Virus record (IMG/VR): IMGVR_UViG_3300030106_001352
Location: 1-38,789 of that record
Source: a virus
Strand: one strand, 5' to 3'
Length of the DNA stretch: 38,789 nt
Position 1 is the first letter of the stretch, and every line of letters starts with the position of its first letter. The position numbers and the translations under genes are program-made. Below, in pieces: positions 1-9,264 of this stretch. The notes beneath the pieces were generated by a model. It had not been told where the DNA came from. It saw nothing but the letters and a program-made list of their open reading frames with translations, and searched no databases.

Positions 1-77
1 TGAAAGTATCCTATAACTGCTACTGCTACTCCTCCTATAATAGATAATAAATTTCTTAAAGGTATAGTTATATCAGT
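1..77. repeat. Terminal overlap of the contig, left copy
   Basis: These 77 bases are identical to the last part of the window (38712-38788), and the match breaks at the 78th base (G here, A at the far end). An exact match of this size at both ends of a contig is the usual signature of a circular assembly graph. It is not necessarily the real terminal repeat of the virion DNA. One gene reads through the junction without a break, which confirms circular continuity. Confidence 0.95.
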
Positions 78-116
78 GCCTTCTCCTATTTTAAAATCTG
101 TATCATTTTTTGACAT
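1..116 (-). CDS. Single-pass membrane protein, spanin-like position (5' part; gene crosses the contig junction)
   Basis: This is the start of a 103-residue protein that continues into the right end of the window (stop at 38516-38518). The ATG at 116 has an AGGA ribosome site about 10 nt upstream and overlaps the end of the preceding 50-aa gene by 14 nt. Residues 1-22 are polar, about 23-38 form one hydrophobic helix rich in I, G, V and A, and the rest is acidic and helical (heptad-like LETRLEEL near the C-terminus). It lies between the small and large terminase genes, where T7 carries its Rz-like inner-membrane spanin (18.5). Topology and place suggest a spanin, but I see no Rz1-type lipoprotein partner, so this is inference. 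Confidence 0.8.
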   Translation of the reverse strand, partial: MSKNDTDFKIGEGTDITIPLRNLLSIIGGVAVAVIGYF

Positions 117-255
117 TTTTCTTAATTCCTGTTATTAAATAAATTATTGTACATAAAGCTACTAATGCACTTAATACTTCATTTACTTGTTGTAACCCTA
201 TACTAGATATAAAGCCTATAGTTCCTACTGATGTTCTTCCTATTATTTCATTCAT
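103..255 (-). CDS. 50-aa small membrane protein, possible holin
   Basis: The ORF encodes 50 residues starting MNEIIGRTSVG and ending GIKKNVKK. It has one hydrophobic stretch (about residues 28-43, rich in L, V, A, I) and a basic C-terminal tail, a layout seen in very small phage holins. The ATG overlaps the stop of the small-terminase gene by four bases (ATGA), and an AAAGG site precedes it, so translation is probably coupled. T7 has its holin (17.5) just before the small terminase; here the membrane gene follows it. The function is inferred only from topology and neighbourhood. Confidence 0.7.
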   Translation of the reverse strand: MNEIIGRTSVGTIGFISSIGLQQVNEVLSALVALCTIIYLITGIKKNVKK

Positions 256-500
256 TGACCTTTAACCAATCTGAGAAACTCTGAGTCCTCTTTGCTAATT
301 TCTTTTATTAAGTCACCTTGTACAGTTCCTTCACGAATTTCACAAGAGATATCATTGTCTTTTAAAAACTTAATAACTGCACTTAAAAATGCAGGAGGAA
401 GAACATAATCTTTATTTTCTCTAGCTTTTTGTAATTCCTTTGACATATATTCTGCTGTTTCGCAGTGTAACTCTTGTAATACTTTTTCTAAATTTATCAT
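252..500 (-). CDS. Terminase small subunit (DNA maturase A, T7 gp18-like)
   Basis: The 82-residue protein fits the size of T7 gp18 (89 aa), the subunit that recognises concatemeric DNA and loads the large terminase. The central segment 'LPPAFLSAVIKFLKDNDI' resembles the short helical DNA-recognition region of podovirus small terminases. It follows the last internal virion protein gene with a four-base ATGA overlap and precedes two membrane-protein genes, as in the T7 17.5-18-18.5 block. No enzymatic motif is expected. The call rests on size, the central motif and gene order, and a remote homology search would settle it. Confidence 0.72.
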   Translation of the reverse strand: MINLEKVLQELHCETAEYMSKELQKARENKDYVLPPAFLSAVIKFLKDNDISCEIREGTVQGDLIKEISKEDSEFLRLVKGQ

Positions 501-2752
501 TTTCTTAGTGCCCTTTTAATTATTGCAGCTTCTGATTTTGCTTCTTCAGAAATCTTACCTAGTTCTTTTTTTACTAATTTATTAGCTACCCCATATAAAG
601 TATCATGAAATGCTTTAATCATCATTTTAGCTTTATAAGGGTCTCTTTTATGTACTCCTAAATCTTTTAATTCTTGTACATAACTATTCATAGCTTCTGT
701 ATAAGTTTTACCATTAAAAGTTTTACTTGTTAATATCTTACCTAATTGCTCTGGATAATCTCTAGGAACTTCCATAACTAAATCAGGGTCTTTTCTTACA
801 GTATATTCTTTGTCATAATTAGGATATAAAATTAATCCTACTCCTCTAGCATATTGCTCAAAAGGTTCGTTACCAGTAATTTGATAAGTACCTTTACTAA
901 AAGTTCTTTTACCTATTATTGGGTTTCCTTTAACATCTATTTGTCTTTCAAAAGGTTCTATTAAACCAAAGTATTTACCTAATGCTCTAACAGTACCATA
1001 TCGTTGACTAATAGCATCATATCCGTCCATATAAACTTTAAATGTTTCTCTATCCATAACATTTTCTTCTTCAGTATCCATAATAAAACCAACAAAGTCT
1101 GTTACAGAATCCCAAGGCATGTGCATTAACTGAGTCATAAATACTGCAATATTTTGTTCTGCAGAATCTAGTTTATGTTCTAATTGAAAGAAGTTTCTAA
1201 AATGTTTATTAATAATAGATTGTGTAACATCACTTCCAGCTTCTACTAAATTATTTATTAAAGTTGTTTGCTCTTGTATTTGTTTTCTAAAGTCTTGAAT
1301 TACTTTAGAGTCAACACCTTCTTGTTCCATTGCTTTAATTATAGAAGGAGATATATCTCTAGTTGTTTGAGCTTTTTCCATTACGTCCATAGTAATATTA
1401 AAAACATTTAAAGCATCTTGGAGAGTAGGGTGAGTTCTTTTTAAGTCATATTTTTTATCATCAACTTGAATATAACTTTGTTTTGTTTTTTCATCAAAAC
1501 CTGTTTGTCCATTTTCTCTAAGACTATTTAAATAATACCAACCTGTAACAGCTAATCCTATTTCAGTAGCAGCTTCTACTCTTTCAAATGCAGTTTTCTT
1601 TGTTAACATTTTCTTAACTGAACCAAAAGGAAGTAGTAATTGAAAACCTTCTGAAGTTAAGTTTACTCCTGTTCGTAAGAAACCTGCTACTAATAAAGTA
1701 GAAGTAGTACTTTTTTGTCTTAAAAGTTTATCTAACTTACCTAGCATCTGTACAAGCTCACTTCTATTTTCGTTTATTAAATCTCTTTTAAACGTAAGAG
1801 AAGCCATTTCATCTAAGCCTTCATCTGCGTGTTTCTTCATAAGTTCGAAAAGCAACTCTGAATAATCCTCTACACTATCTTCAGTTACTTTAAATAAACG
1901 CTCTCCTATTTCTTTAGCTATATCATCATGTTGATGAGTTAGAGTTCTATAAAAGTAATCTGAGAATATATCTGTTAATTCTTCTACTTGTACAGGATTA
2001 AGACCTAATTGTTTTGCTGTTTTTTGTATTGACCCTTTAAAGACAGAAGTTTGTCTTGAAAGTATAGTAGTTATAGCTCCACTCTCTACTAGGGCATCAG
2101 TTAACATAGGTATGCCTCTTTCAGCAAACTGAAATAATTCAGAAGTATTATCCCATAATTTAGCAAAACTATTTTCATCTACACTTTTAGATAGTTTACC
2201 AAACGTAGATTGAAACTTACCACTTAGTAATGCTAGAGTATTTTCACCAAAATAAAGTTCTGCTTTCCAAGGGTTATCTGCTCCTACATCTATATCATAT
2301 CTTTCTTTTTTAACAACTTTAGCTGATGTAAAGAACTCAGCTAGAGTAACAGGTAGACCATTTTCTTTAGCTCTTCTTTTAAATTTTGCTCTAGATTTTT
2401 TATTTAATAATCTTGCAGCAGCATCTTTATAAGCACCTAGTACTTTAAAATGACTTAATAAAGCTAAACCTTCTTTTACATTTCCAGTTGCTATATTAGC
2501 TACTCCTGCACTTATTAATCTTTTTTCATAAGAAACAATACTAGCAAAGAACTCTCCACCCCTTTGTACTATATCTGCAAGAAGTCCTGCTCTAACTCTT
2601 AACCAGATTGTTTTTCCAGCAGTACTTTTTAACTCTTCTCTAATAGGACTTCCTAAAGCTTTGTTAAATGATTTAAGTCTTTTTTGTAAAACCTTTTTAA
2701 TTTCTTTAGCTACTGCTACTGGGTCTTTACCTGATAAATTACAATCTGCCAT
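497..2752 (-). CDS. Large internal virion protein (possible part of a split gp16-type core protein)
   Basis: A 751-residue, lysine-rich, mostly helical protein with a weakly hydrophobic stretch near residues 345-380. No catalytic motif is visible. It is the last large gene before the small terminase, following another 783-aa protein and a 208-aa lysozyme-like protein. In T7 this place is held by one gene, 16, for the 1318-aa DNA-ejection protein with an N-terminal transglycosylase domain. I infer that this protein corresponds to the C-terminal half of that function, ejected with the DNA to form the channel across the cell envelope. The start directly follows the upstream stop (TAA then ATG). 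Direct homology to gp16 is not visible by eye. Confidence 0.75.
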   Translation of the reverse strand: MADCNLSGKDPVAVAKEIKKVLQKRLKSFNKALGSPIREELKSTAGKTIWLRVRAGLLADIVQRGGEFFASIVSYEKRLISAGVANIATGNVKEGLALLSHFKVLGAYKDAAARLLNKKSRAKFKRRAKENGLPVTLAEFFTSAKVVKKERYDIDVGADNPWKAELYFGENTLALLSGKFQSTFGKLSKSVDENSFAKLWDNTSELFQFAERGIPMLTDALVESGAITTILSRQTSVFKGSIQKTAKQLGLNPVQVEELTDIFSDYFYRTLTHQHDDIAKEIGERLFKVTEDSVEDYSELLFELMKKHADEGLDEMASLTFKRDLINENRSELVQMLGKLDKLLRQKSTTSTLLVAGFLRTGVNLTSEGFQLLLPFGSVKKMLTKKTAFERVEAATEIGLAVTGWYYLNSLRENGQTGFDEKTKQSYIQVDDKKYDLKRTHPTLQDALNVFNITMDVMEKAQTTRDISPSIIKAMEQEGVDSKVIQDFRKQIQEQTTLINNLVEAGSDVTQSIINKHFRNFFQLEHKLDSAEQNIAVFMTQLMHMPWDSVTDFVGFIMDTEEENVMDRETFKVYMDGYDAISQRYGTVRALGKYFGLIEPFERQIDVKGNPIIGKRTFSKGTYQITGNEPFEQYARGVGLILYPNYDKEYTVRKDPDLVMEVPRDYPEQLGKILTSKTFNGKTYTEAMNSYVQELKDLGVHKRDPYKAKMMIKAFHDTLYGVANKLVKKELGKISEEAKSEAAIIKRALRK

Positions 2753-5104
2753 TTAACACGATACCTTTCCATTTTTAATTTTCATACCTCTATATTTATT
2801 TAATACTGTACGAATTTCTTTTGCTAACTCTTCAGGATTTACTTTTAAAGCTTTATCTGTATAGGTTTTTTTCCAAGTTTTATACTTAGCTCTATCTGTT
2901 ATTTTTAACTCATTTAGTCTTCTACCTATTTCACTTGTTGCTTCTTCCCATTCAGTTAAGTTTTTAGTTAGTCTTGTTATTTCTTCTTCAGGTAAAAGTC
3001 TGTTTATAAAGTCTTCGCCTTCAGTTATATTTCTCATATAAATTACGTCATCTATTCTACTAAGAAGTAAATTAAAATCTTCAGATATTAATACTTTAGC
3101 AGCTACATGTTTAGCAGCTCCTTCTTTAGTTAAGCTTCTTGATGCTACTAAATATTCTTCTATAAGTTCTTGATTAACACCTATAACTCTTCCTTTACCA
3201 TCTAGTTGTACTGCTTGATTAATATAAGAGTCTGCTTCAGCAGCAGTTTTAGCCCATGTTCTTACGTTTTGATTTTTTAAAAGAGCATGTTCTTGTGCTA
3301 ACTTATTTGCTATTTTTTGACTAGGATTTAATAAATCACCATATACTTGATTCCATCTAGTTAATAATGCTTTAGTAAAATCATCACTATTAAATACTTT
3401 ATCGTAATCAATTTTTAATTTAGTTCTAGCTCCTAAAACTTCTTGGCTCATTTCAAGTAATTCTTTATTATCTCTAATATATTTAGCTATAACTTCTGCA
3501 TCTCCTAAATCTAGTTTGTTTTTTAATTTACCAACTGATTCTTCTGCTGCTGATATGATAGCATAAGCAGTACGTCCTTCTTCTAAAAATTGTTTTTCAA
3601 ATTTAGTTAAAGGTCTTTTTAAAGCTCCTTTACCTACTGCATCTACCTGTTCATAAAAGAATTTAAATCTTTTTACATCTCCATAAGAAAGATTTTTAAA
3701 GTCCCCAACAGTTGTTTTATTAGCTGTATTTATTAAATTCTTAGCAGGATTTTTTATTCTTGAAAATAATTTAGCAGCTCCACCTAGTAATAAAGTTCCT
3801 CCTCCTGCAAGCACTATTTCTAAATTAGCTAAGTCTACTGCTTCTTCTTTTGTAAATACTCCATCTTCATCTAAATTAGCAAACTTTAAAGCATAACTAC
3901 CTATTGCAGTTTCTAAAGAGTTTTGATAAGTAGTTCTCATTAGATTATTTCTGTTATAATACTTTTGACCTTGATTAACTTTTGTTAAACCAAATGCTCT
4001 TGAACCTAATAAAAATTTTCTTCCAACACTTGTTCTGTTTATTTGATTTCTTATTTTACTTATTCTATTTAAAACAACTAAAGGTAATGTATACTTTTTA
4101 CCTACTTTCTTAAGTCCTTCTACTACTCCAACTCCTACTCCTATTTCAGGAACTATCTCATCTCTTAAGTTTCCTAAAGCTGGAAGTAATTGTTCCCAAT
4201 CAAAGTTATCTGTTTCATCTATTCTTTTAGCTAGTAATGAAGAATTTAATATAAACATTCCTGCAGGGTTTATATCATTTAAAGACGATAATTCATTTAA
4301 AGTAAAACTCATTGGGTTATTCATATCACTAACTAGTTGTGCCATTTTTTCTCTTTGGTTATTACCAGTATAAGTAGATAATAAATCAGAACCAAACAAA
4401 TCATTAAATACACTATTGTCTATTAAAAAGTTAAAATTAGATTCTGGTAAAGCTGAATGAGTTCTTGAAAAGTATTGTACTACATCTGCTTTATCTTCAG
4501 TAGGTTTTTTACCTGTAATTTTTTCATAAAGATAATTACCACCTTGTTCTACTTTTTGTTTTATAGTATTATCTATTATAAATTTTCCACCAACTATAGG
4601 AGGCTCTCCTCCAACAAGTATAGGGTCTTCATCAATAGTAGGAGAAATAACAGGATTTTCATAACCTAATTGCCAAGAGTTTATTACATTTGTTAAAGCA
4701 GCATTTCTACTTTTTCTTTCGTTTTTACTAAATTCGTTTACATCATATTTATCTATCCATTTATATATGTTATCGCCTGTCCCTCTAATTAGTTCTAGGT
4801 TAGTACTATTTATGTGGTCACTAAAGTATGTATAATAAACTGCTAAAGCTTCTTCTTTAGCATCTCCCTCAGGCATAGCAGCTATTTCTTTAATCATAGG
4901 AACATGCACTTCATTCCATCTGTCATTACTTTTTTGAAGTAAAGGGTCTTCGTTTAAGACACTAGCATTTTTACTAAGAATTTCATTATTAATATAACCT
5001 TGTGCATTATAACTATCTTTTCCTTTTATCAAAGAAGTAAGATTACTATTATCATCTGAACCTACATTAAGAAAACCATAACCATTTGTATTAACACTAC
5101 TCAT
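2753..5104 (-). CDS. Large internal virion protein (middle part of the gp16-like region)
   Basis: The protein is 783 residues from the start MSSVNTNGYG. I prefer this ATG because GGAG lies six bases upstream, while the in-frame ATG four codons earlier has no site. Its start overlaps the end of the lysozyme gene. The N-terminal half is rich in N, D and S, the middle has two glycine-rich hydrophobic stretches (GVGVGVVEGL; LAGGGTLLLGGAAKL) that could be membrane-active, and the C-terminal third is charged and helical. Placement between a separate lysozyme and a further large protein suggests a component of the ejected inner core. No enzymatic motif was seen. Confidence 0.75.
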   Translation of the reverse strand: MSSVNTNGYGFLNVGSDDNSNLTSLIKGKDSYNAQGYINNEILSKNASVLNEDPLLQKSNDRWNEVHVPMIKEIAAMPEGDAKEEALAVYYTYFSDHINSTNLELIRGTGDNIYKWIDKYDVNEFSKNERKSRNAALTNVINSWQLGYENPVISPTIDEDPILVGGEPPIVGGKFIIDNTIKQKVEQGGNYLYEKITGKKPTEDKADVVQYFSRTHSALPESNFNFLIDNSVFNDLFGSDLLSTYTGNNQREKMAQLVSDMNNPMSFTLNELSSLNDINPAGMFILNSSLLAKRIDETDNFDWEQLLPALGNLRDEIVPEIGVGVGVVEGLKKVGKKYTLPLVVLNRISKIRNQINRTSVGRKFLLGSRAFGLTKVNQGQKYYNRNNLMRTTYQNSLETAIGSYALKFANLDEDGVFTKEEAVDLANLEIVLAGGGTLLLGGAAKLFSRIKNPAKNLINTANKTTVGDFKNLSYGDVKRFKFFYEQVDAVGKGALKRPLTKFEKQFLEEGRTAYAIISAAEESVGKLKNKLDLGDAEVIAKYIRDNKELLEMSQEVLGARTKLKIDYDKVFNSDDFTKALLTRWNQVYGDLLNPSQKIANKLAQEHALLKNQNVRTWAKTAAEADSYINQAVQLDGKGRVIGVNQELIEEYLVASRSLTKEGAAKHVAAKVLISEDFNLLLSRIDDVIYMRNITEGEDFINRLLPEEEITRLTKNLTEWEEATSEIGRRLNELKITDRAKYKTWKKTYTDKALKVNPEELAKEIRTVLNKYRGMKIKNGKVSC

Positions 5105-5723
5105 TTGATTCTCCATCTATTATTTTTTGATACTCTAATTCTTCTTTTAAAAATCTTTTAAAGGTTGAGTTTCTTGGAGAAGTAGGATTAACCATGTTAG
5201 CATTTTCATTTCTTAATATATTTACATTATAAGATATAAGAGCTTTCATTGGGTCACTATCTTTATATCTATTATAGTCTGATTGAAAAGCATCTCTACG
5301 TGTACTTCCTACTCCTAGAACATCATCTGTTCCATTTATAACTGCTAGATTAAATAGTATTTGAGACTCTACAGTAAAAGGTTGGCTTGTTCTTTCTAAG
5401 TAACCAACATAATCTTTTTTATTATCACGACCACTAAGTTGATATAGACCATACCCTAAATAATCTTTAGTATTTATAGGTGGAACATATACCCCTCCAC
5501 CTTTTTTATTAATAACTTGTCGTTGATGTACATTATAGCTTCCCGACTCACCATGTATTGTTTGTCTATGAATAGCCCTCATTGTAGGCTGTTGTCTTAA
5601 TGAAGGAATTTTTCTAACTATATTTACAACTTTATTACTATTTAAATAAGTTTCACTTTTAGGTATAGCTGACAATAATCTATTATCATAAGGTAGACCT
5701 AACTTATCTACTGGTAAAGACAT
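5097..5723 (-). CDS. Virion-associated lysozyme / transglycosylase-like protein
   Basis: A 208-residue protein with a lysozyme-like block at about residues 55-110: a Glu in 'IHGESGSYNV' (E59, candidate catalytic acid) followed by 'GYGLYQLSGRD' (90-100). The latter resembles the G-x-x-Q-[WL]-[ST]-G-R signature of phage tail lysozymes and lytic transglycosylases. It lies between the gp15-like gene and the large gp16-like proteins. In T7 this activity is the N-terminal domain of gp16, so here it appears to be a stand-alone protein that locally opens peptidoglycan during DNA injection. The ATG has AAGGAAGGA upstream. It could instead contribute to lysis, since no separate endolysin was recognised. 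Confidence 0.7.
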   Translation of the reverse strand: MSLPVDKLGLPYDNRLLSAIPKSETYLNSNKVVNIVRKIPSLRQQPTMRAIHRQTIHGESGSYNVHQRQVINKKGGGVYVPPINTKDYLGYGLYQLSGRDNKKDYVGYLERTSQPFTVESQILFNLAVINGTDDVLGVGSTRRDAFQSDYNRYKDSDPMKALISYNVNILRNENANMVNPTSPRNSTFKRFLKEELEYQKIIDGESNE

Positions 5724-5726
5724 TAA

Positions 5727-8207
5727 TTAAAGTCCTTCCTTACGTATTCCGGGGTTAAAAAGAGTAGAGTTTCTTTGAGGGTCTCTTAATCTACTGTTTA
5801 CATATCTTTTAATTTCTTCTAAAGACTTTTCAAGAACTTCTGGAGGAAGAGTACGTCCTCTAAATGCACCCTCAAATCTTTCTAATTCTTTCTGTTTTAA
5901 CTCCTCATCAGTAGGCGTTGATGTCTCATCTACTGCTGTTGTTTCAACATCTTTATTTACTGGTAGGTCATCTGTATTAACTGGTTCTCTATCGCCACTA
6001 AAGTCTTCTGCAGTATCAAAGACAACTCCTCCTGAAGTACCTCTAGTAGTTCTAGCTATAGGAGATTCTCCTGCTTCATTTCTAATAAGAGCTTTTCTTT
6101 CTTCAGGGGTTTCTAGTCTTTGGAAGTCTTCAAAAGGAAATTGTTCTCCTCCACTAAAGATTATGTTAATTAAATCTTCTCTTTCTTCTAAACTTAAAGT
6201 ACTTATAAAGTTTTCATAAACTCCCATATTAGTGTCAAATTCTGAAAGCTCTTGATTTGCATTTCCTATAGCTAAAGAATATAATAAGTTTTGTTCAGCA
6301 GTTAGTCCTTCTCCTGCAATATAGCCATAATTTAAACCTCTTATTAAAGTAAGTGATTTCTCTTGTAAACTCATATTATCAAAAGAGTTAGCACTAGGAG
6401 GAACAATATAATCTGAATAATAAGTTCGTTCTATATTATCAAAATAACCTTCTGCAAGTTCTTTATCGAATTGTTCTTCTGCTTTTGTATATAAGAAAGT
6501 GTCAAGTGGTGTATCTGAAGCTGAATCTCTTGCTTTTTTAGCAGACTCTACTACATCTTTTAGAAAAGGTTCTGAGTTTAATAGCATATTTAAATCAACA
6601 GCTAAAGCTTTACCATCATTAGTAACATACTTACCTAAATTATTATTACCTACTAAATAATCAGTTAATACGTTAATTGATTGTTTTACCCAATCTTTAG
6701 TTGACTCTAAATTTAATAAAGCAGCAAAGCCTTCTTCACCAGAATTAACACCTATTGATGACATAATAGATTTTAAAATAGTTTCTCCTGCTCTTAAAGT
6801 ACCTCCGCTTTGAACATCTAATAAATCTGTTAAATCTTTATCTGTTAAGTAAGGCATGTTTCTATAAACTTCTTCTACCTCTAAATTACCATTTAATCTT
6901 TGAATACTTAATCTTCTTAATATAGTAGGGTCAGAAAAATCATTATCATATAAATCTCCACTAGCATACTTTTGTAATAAAACTTTGTACTTATCTACTT
7001 GTTGAGTATACTTTGTATTGTCTGGTAAACCATATCCATTTGCTGAAGATTCTTTCAATAAAACTGCTAATTGTACTTGAGATTTAGCTATTATATCTGC
7101 TCGTTGTTTATTAAAATGAGCAGAAACAGTAGGATAGTTTAGTCTGTAAATTTCAGCTTTATCTTCAGAAAGCGTTGCTAAGTATTCGTCATATCCAGAA
7201 TTTTCTGTAGATAATATTAATAGGTCATTTGTTATACCTTGAACTATTTTTCCTGTAGTATTTGTTAAATCATTAATTAAAGAAATTTGACTACCATTTG
7301 GATTAGCAGTATCTGAAACTTCAAGAGCACTTTGATAATCAAAAGTATCTTTTAAAGCTATTCCATTTTCATTTGTTATATTTTCTAAACTAGATAAAAC
7401 TTCAAACTGTTTAGTATTAACTAATGCTTGGACAACTTTTTTTAAACTTGTACTATGGTTATAATCTTCATCACCTAAAGCAACAAACTGTTTTCTTCCT
7501 AACTCTAATTTGTCATAAATTGCTTGTGCTTTAAATAAATTTGCAGCACCTTCACTTAAATCACTAGCTCCTTCTGGTAACGTAGGTTCTGATATTACTA
7601 TGTTTTCTAAACTATCAAAATAAGTGTTTTCAAAGTTCTGTAGTGTATTTGTAGTACGCTTTTTATTTCCATCTGATATTGCCTTATTCATTTTAGGCAT
7701 AACTTTACTAGAAAAAGCAGCAAACCAAATACCATCTGCTTGAGGAGATTCTTTTGTATAAGTATTAAATACTTGTTGAGGAATAGCATCAAAAGAATCT
7801 TGGTCATATGCTATATATTTAGGGTCATTTTTAGGAAGTTGAGATGATTTTAAGTAAGCTTCTTGTTTAGTGGCTACATCTACTTCCCATTTATAAGAAT
7901 CATTATTAGCTCTTAATTCACTATAAGCTCGCCATTTATTATCTGACCAGCCTTCTGGAGGATTATTATATTCACTTAAAGCTTCAATACCTCTTTTAGC
8001 TATTAGTTCCTGTAAATCAACTTTAGCTTGTTCGTCTTGTCTTTCTTCATAAACTTTTTTTATACCTAATGTAGCTTTAGTTGTATCATCTAATAAACTA
8101 GAAAAAGCTCTTATAATCTCAGGAGTTCTATCATACTCTTGCTCAGCTCGCACTTCAGGAGCACTAGGAGTTACTTTAAATTGTTCTGTTCTTTGTTGTG
8201 TACTCAT
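5727..8207 (-). CDS. Internal virion protein, T7 gp15-like
   Basis: An 826-residue, mostly helical, acidic protein, close to T7 gp15 (747 aa) in size and identical in gene order: directly after the 196-aa gp14-like gene (TAATG stop/start overlap) and before the peptidoglycan hydrolase. In T7, gp14, gp15 and gp16 form the inner core that is ejected and extends the tail into the cell. The C-terminal 150 residues are rich in E, T, R and P and probably flexible. There is no catalytic motif. The assignment rests on synteny and size. Confidence 0.8.
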   Translation of the reverse strand: MSTQQRTEQFKVTPSAPEVRAEQEYDRTPEIIRAFSSLLDDTTKATLGIKKVYEERQDEQAKVDLQELIAKRGIEALSEYNNPPEGWSDNKWRAYSELRANNDSYKWEVDVATKQEAYLKSSQLPKNDPKYIAYDQDSFDAIPQQVFNTYTKESPQADGIWFAAFSSKVMPKMNKAISDGNKKRTTNTLQNFENTYFDSLENIVISEPTLPEGASDLSEGAANLFKAQAIYDKLELGRKQFVALGDEDYNHSTSLKKVVQALVNTKQFEVLSSLENITNENGIALKDTFDYQSALEVSDTANPNGSQISLINDLTNTTGKIVQGITNDLLILSTENSGYDEYLATLSEDKAEIYRLNYPTVSAHFNKQRADIIAKSQVQLAVLLKESSANGYGLPDNTKYTQQVDKYKVLLQKYASGDLYDNDFSDPTILRRLSIQRLNGNLEVEEVYRNMPYLTDKDLTDLLDVQSGGTLRAGETILKSIMSSIGVNSGEEGFAALLNLESTKDWVKQSINVLTDYLVGNNNLGKYVTNDGKALAVDLNMLLNSEPFLKDVVESAKKARDSASDTPLDTFLYTKAEEQFDKELAEGYFDNIERTYYSDYIVPPSANSFDNMSLQEKSLTLIRGLNYGYIAGEGLTAEQNLLYSLAIGNANQELSEFDTNMGVYENFISTLSLEEREDLINIIFSGGEQFPFEDFQRLETPEERKALIRNEAGESPIARTTRGTSGGVVFDTAEDFSGDREPVNTDDLPVNKDVETTAVDETSTPTDEELKQKELERFEGAFRGRTLPPEVLEKSLEEIKRYVNSRLRDPQRNSTLFNPGIRKEGL

Positions 8208-8797
8208 TATCCTGTTCCTTTTGGTTTATTAGGTTCTACTGGTGTTGCTGTTGGAGAACCTGAAAAAGCAGTACCTATTGTGTATCCTTGCATAAATCCA
8301 CCTACTCCTGCTCCAAGAGCTTCCATTCCTATCTCTTCACCTGACTTAAAGTTTTTATTTAAATTATTTCTTATGTCTTGTAGTGTTCCTAAGTACTGTC
8401 CTTTATTATCAGAAAACTGACTAACTGCTTGTCTTCTTCTATTTTGTTTACTAGTAGCAATAGCAGATAAATCTAAAGCATTTTCTGCTACAACAGATTG
8501 AAATATTTTACTAGTAGAATTACCTATAGGTTGTTTATCTCCTATTGCTGTTAATATATCAGATTCTTCTGCAGCGTTTTTTCTATCAGCAATATTTTCT
8601 GTTTCTTCTAAACGCTCTAAATCCATTCCATAATTTAATTCTGTACGAACTCTATTATTATAGTATTGTTCTTTAGCTGCTGCAGCTTGTGCTCTAGCTA
8701 TTTTATTAGCTCGTTTGTTTGCTTTTGTATTTCCAAAAATACTTAGTCCAGTTTGAGTGGCTGCCATAGTTGCTGCTACAGTCATAGGTTCACACAT
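8207..8797 (-). CDS. Internal virion protein, T7 gp14-like
   Basis: 196 residues, the same length as T7 gp14. Like gp14 it begins Met-Cys and has an Ala-rich hydrophobic N-terminus (MTVAATMAATQTGLSIFG), an Ala/Arg/Gln-rich helix, and the feature 'ESDILTAIGDKQPIGNSTSKI', matching in kind the gp14 segment around 'SIRAAIGES...GSSMDRI'. A glycine-rich hydrophobic region (about 160-182) near the C-terminus could insert in membranes. In T7, gp14 forms the outer-membrane part of the ejection conduit. It overlaps both neighbours by one base (TAATG), so the gp13-, gp14- and gp15-like genes form one tight translation block. Confidence 0.85.
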   Translation of the reverse strand: MCEPMTVAATMAATQTGLSIFGNTKANKRANKIARAQAAAAKEQYYNNRVRTELNYGMDLERLEETENIADRKNAAEESDILTAIGDKQPIGNSTSKIFQSVVAENALDLSAIATSKQNRRRQAVSQFSDNKGQYLGTLQDIRNNLNKNFKSGEEIGMEALGAGVGGFMQGYTIGTAFSGSPTATPVEPNKPKGTG

Positions 8798-9264
8798 TAC
8801 TTACCTCTCTTTCCCAAGTAAAATTTATAAAATTTAGTTTCATGATAAAATTCATATTCCTTATTTTTTTCTACTACAAAACCTAACCTTTCAAGCCATT
8901 TTATAGTTTTTGTATTTTTATTCCATACGTAATTAATAACAGGTTTTTCGAAAGTTCTTAAAAGTTCTACAAATTTTTTACCTTCTTCTAACCAACTTCT
9001 TTTTTCATGTTTGCTTTTATCAGTACCTGCAAACCAAGGTATTACTGCGTCTGGTAAAATAACTACACCACCTACTGAAACTATTTCTTGTTTTTCATTT
9101 ACTCCTTTCCAAAGTAAATCACTAACTGAAATAGATTCTGATAATTCTTTTTGCCAAGGTTGTCCCGAAGCACCTGTAAATTCTATAATATCTGAAGGAC
9201 GTAATGTAATATTACTAGCTTCAAATTTATCTTCTGATGTAGTTATTAATTCTAATTTAAACAT
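8797..9264 (-). CDS. T7 gp13-like virion protein with GNAT-like fold features
   Basis: 155 residues from the start MFKLELIT, whose ATG overlaps the tail-fibre stop (TAATG). The C-terminal third 'VINYVWNKNTKTIKWLERLGFVV' parallels T7 gp13 'LWNYVWVGNTSHIRFLKTIGAVF' and resembles the last motif of acetyltransferase (GNAT) folds. T7 gp13 is needed for correct virion morphogenesis. Catalysis is not claimed, because the acetyl-CoA loop is not obvious. The order fibre, gp13, gp14, gp15 differs slightly from T7, where gene 13 follows gene 12 and the fibre (17) comes after 16. Confidence 0.8.
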   Translation of the reverse strand: MFKLELITTSEDKFEASNITLRPSDIIEFTGASGQPWQKELSESISVSDLLWKGVNEKQEIVSVGGVVILPDAVIPWFAGTDKSKHEKRSWLEEGKKFVELLRTFEKPVINYVWNKNTKTIKWLERLGFVVEKNKEYEFYHETKFYKFYLGKRGK

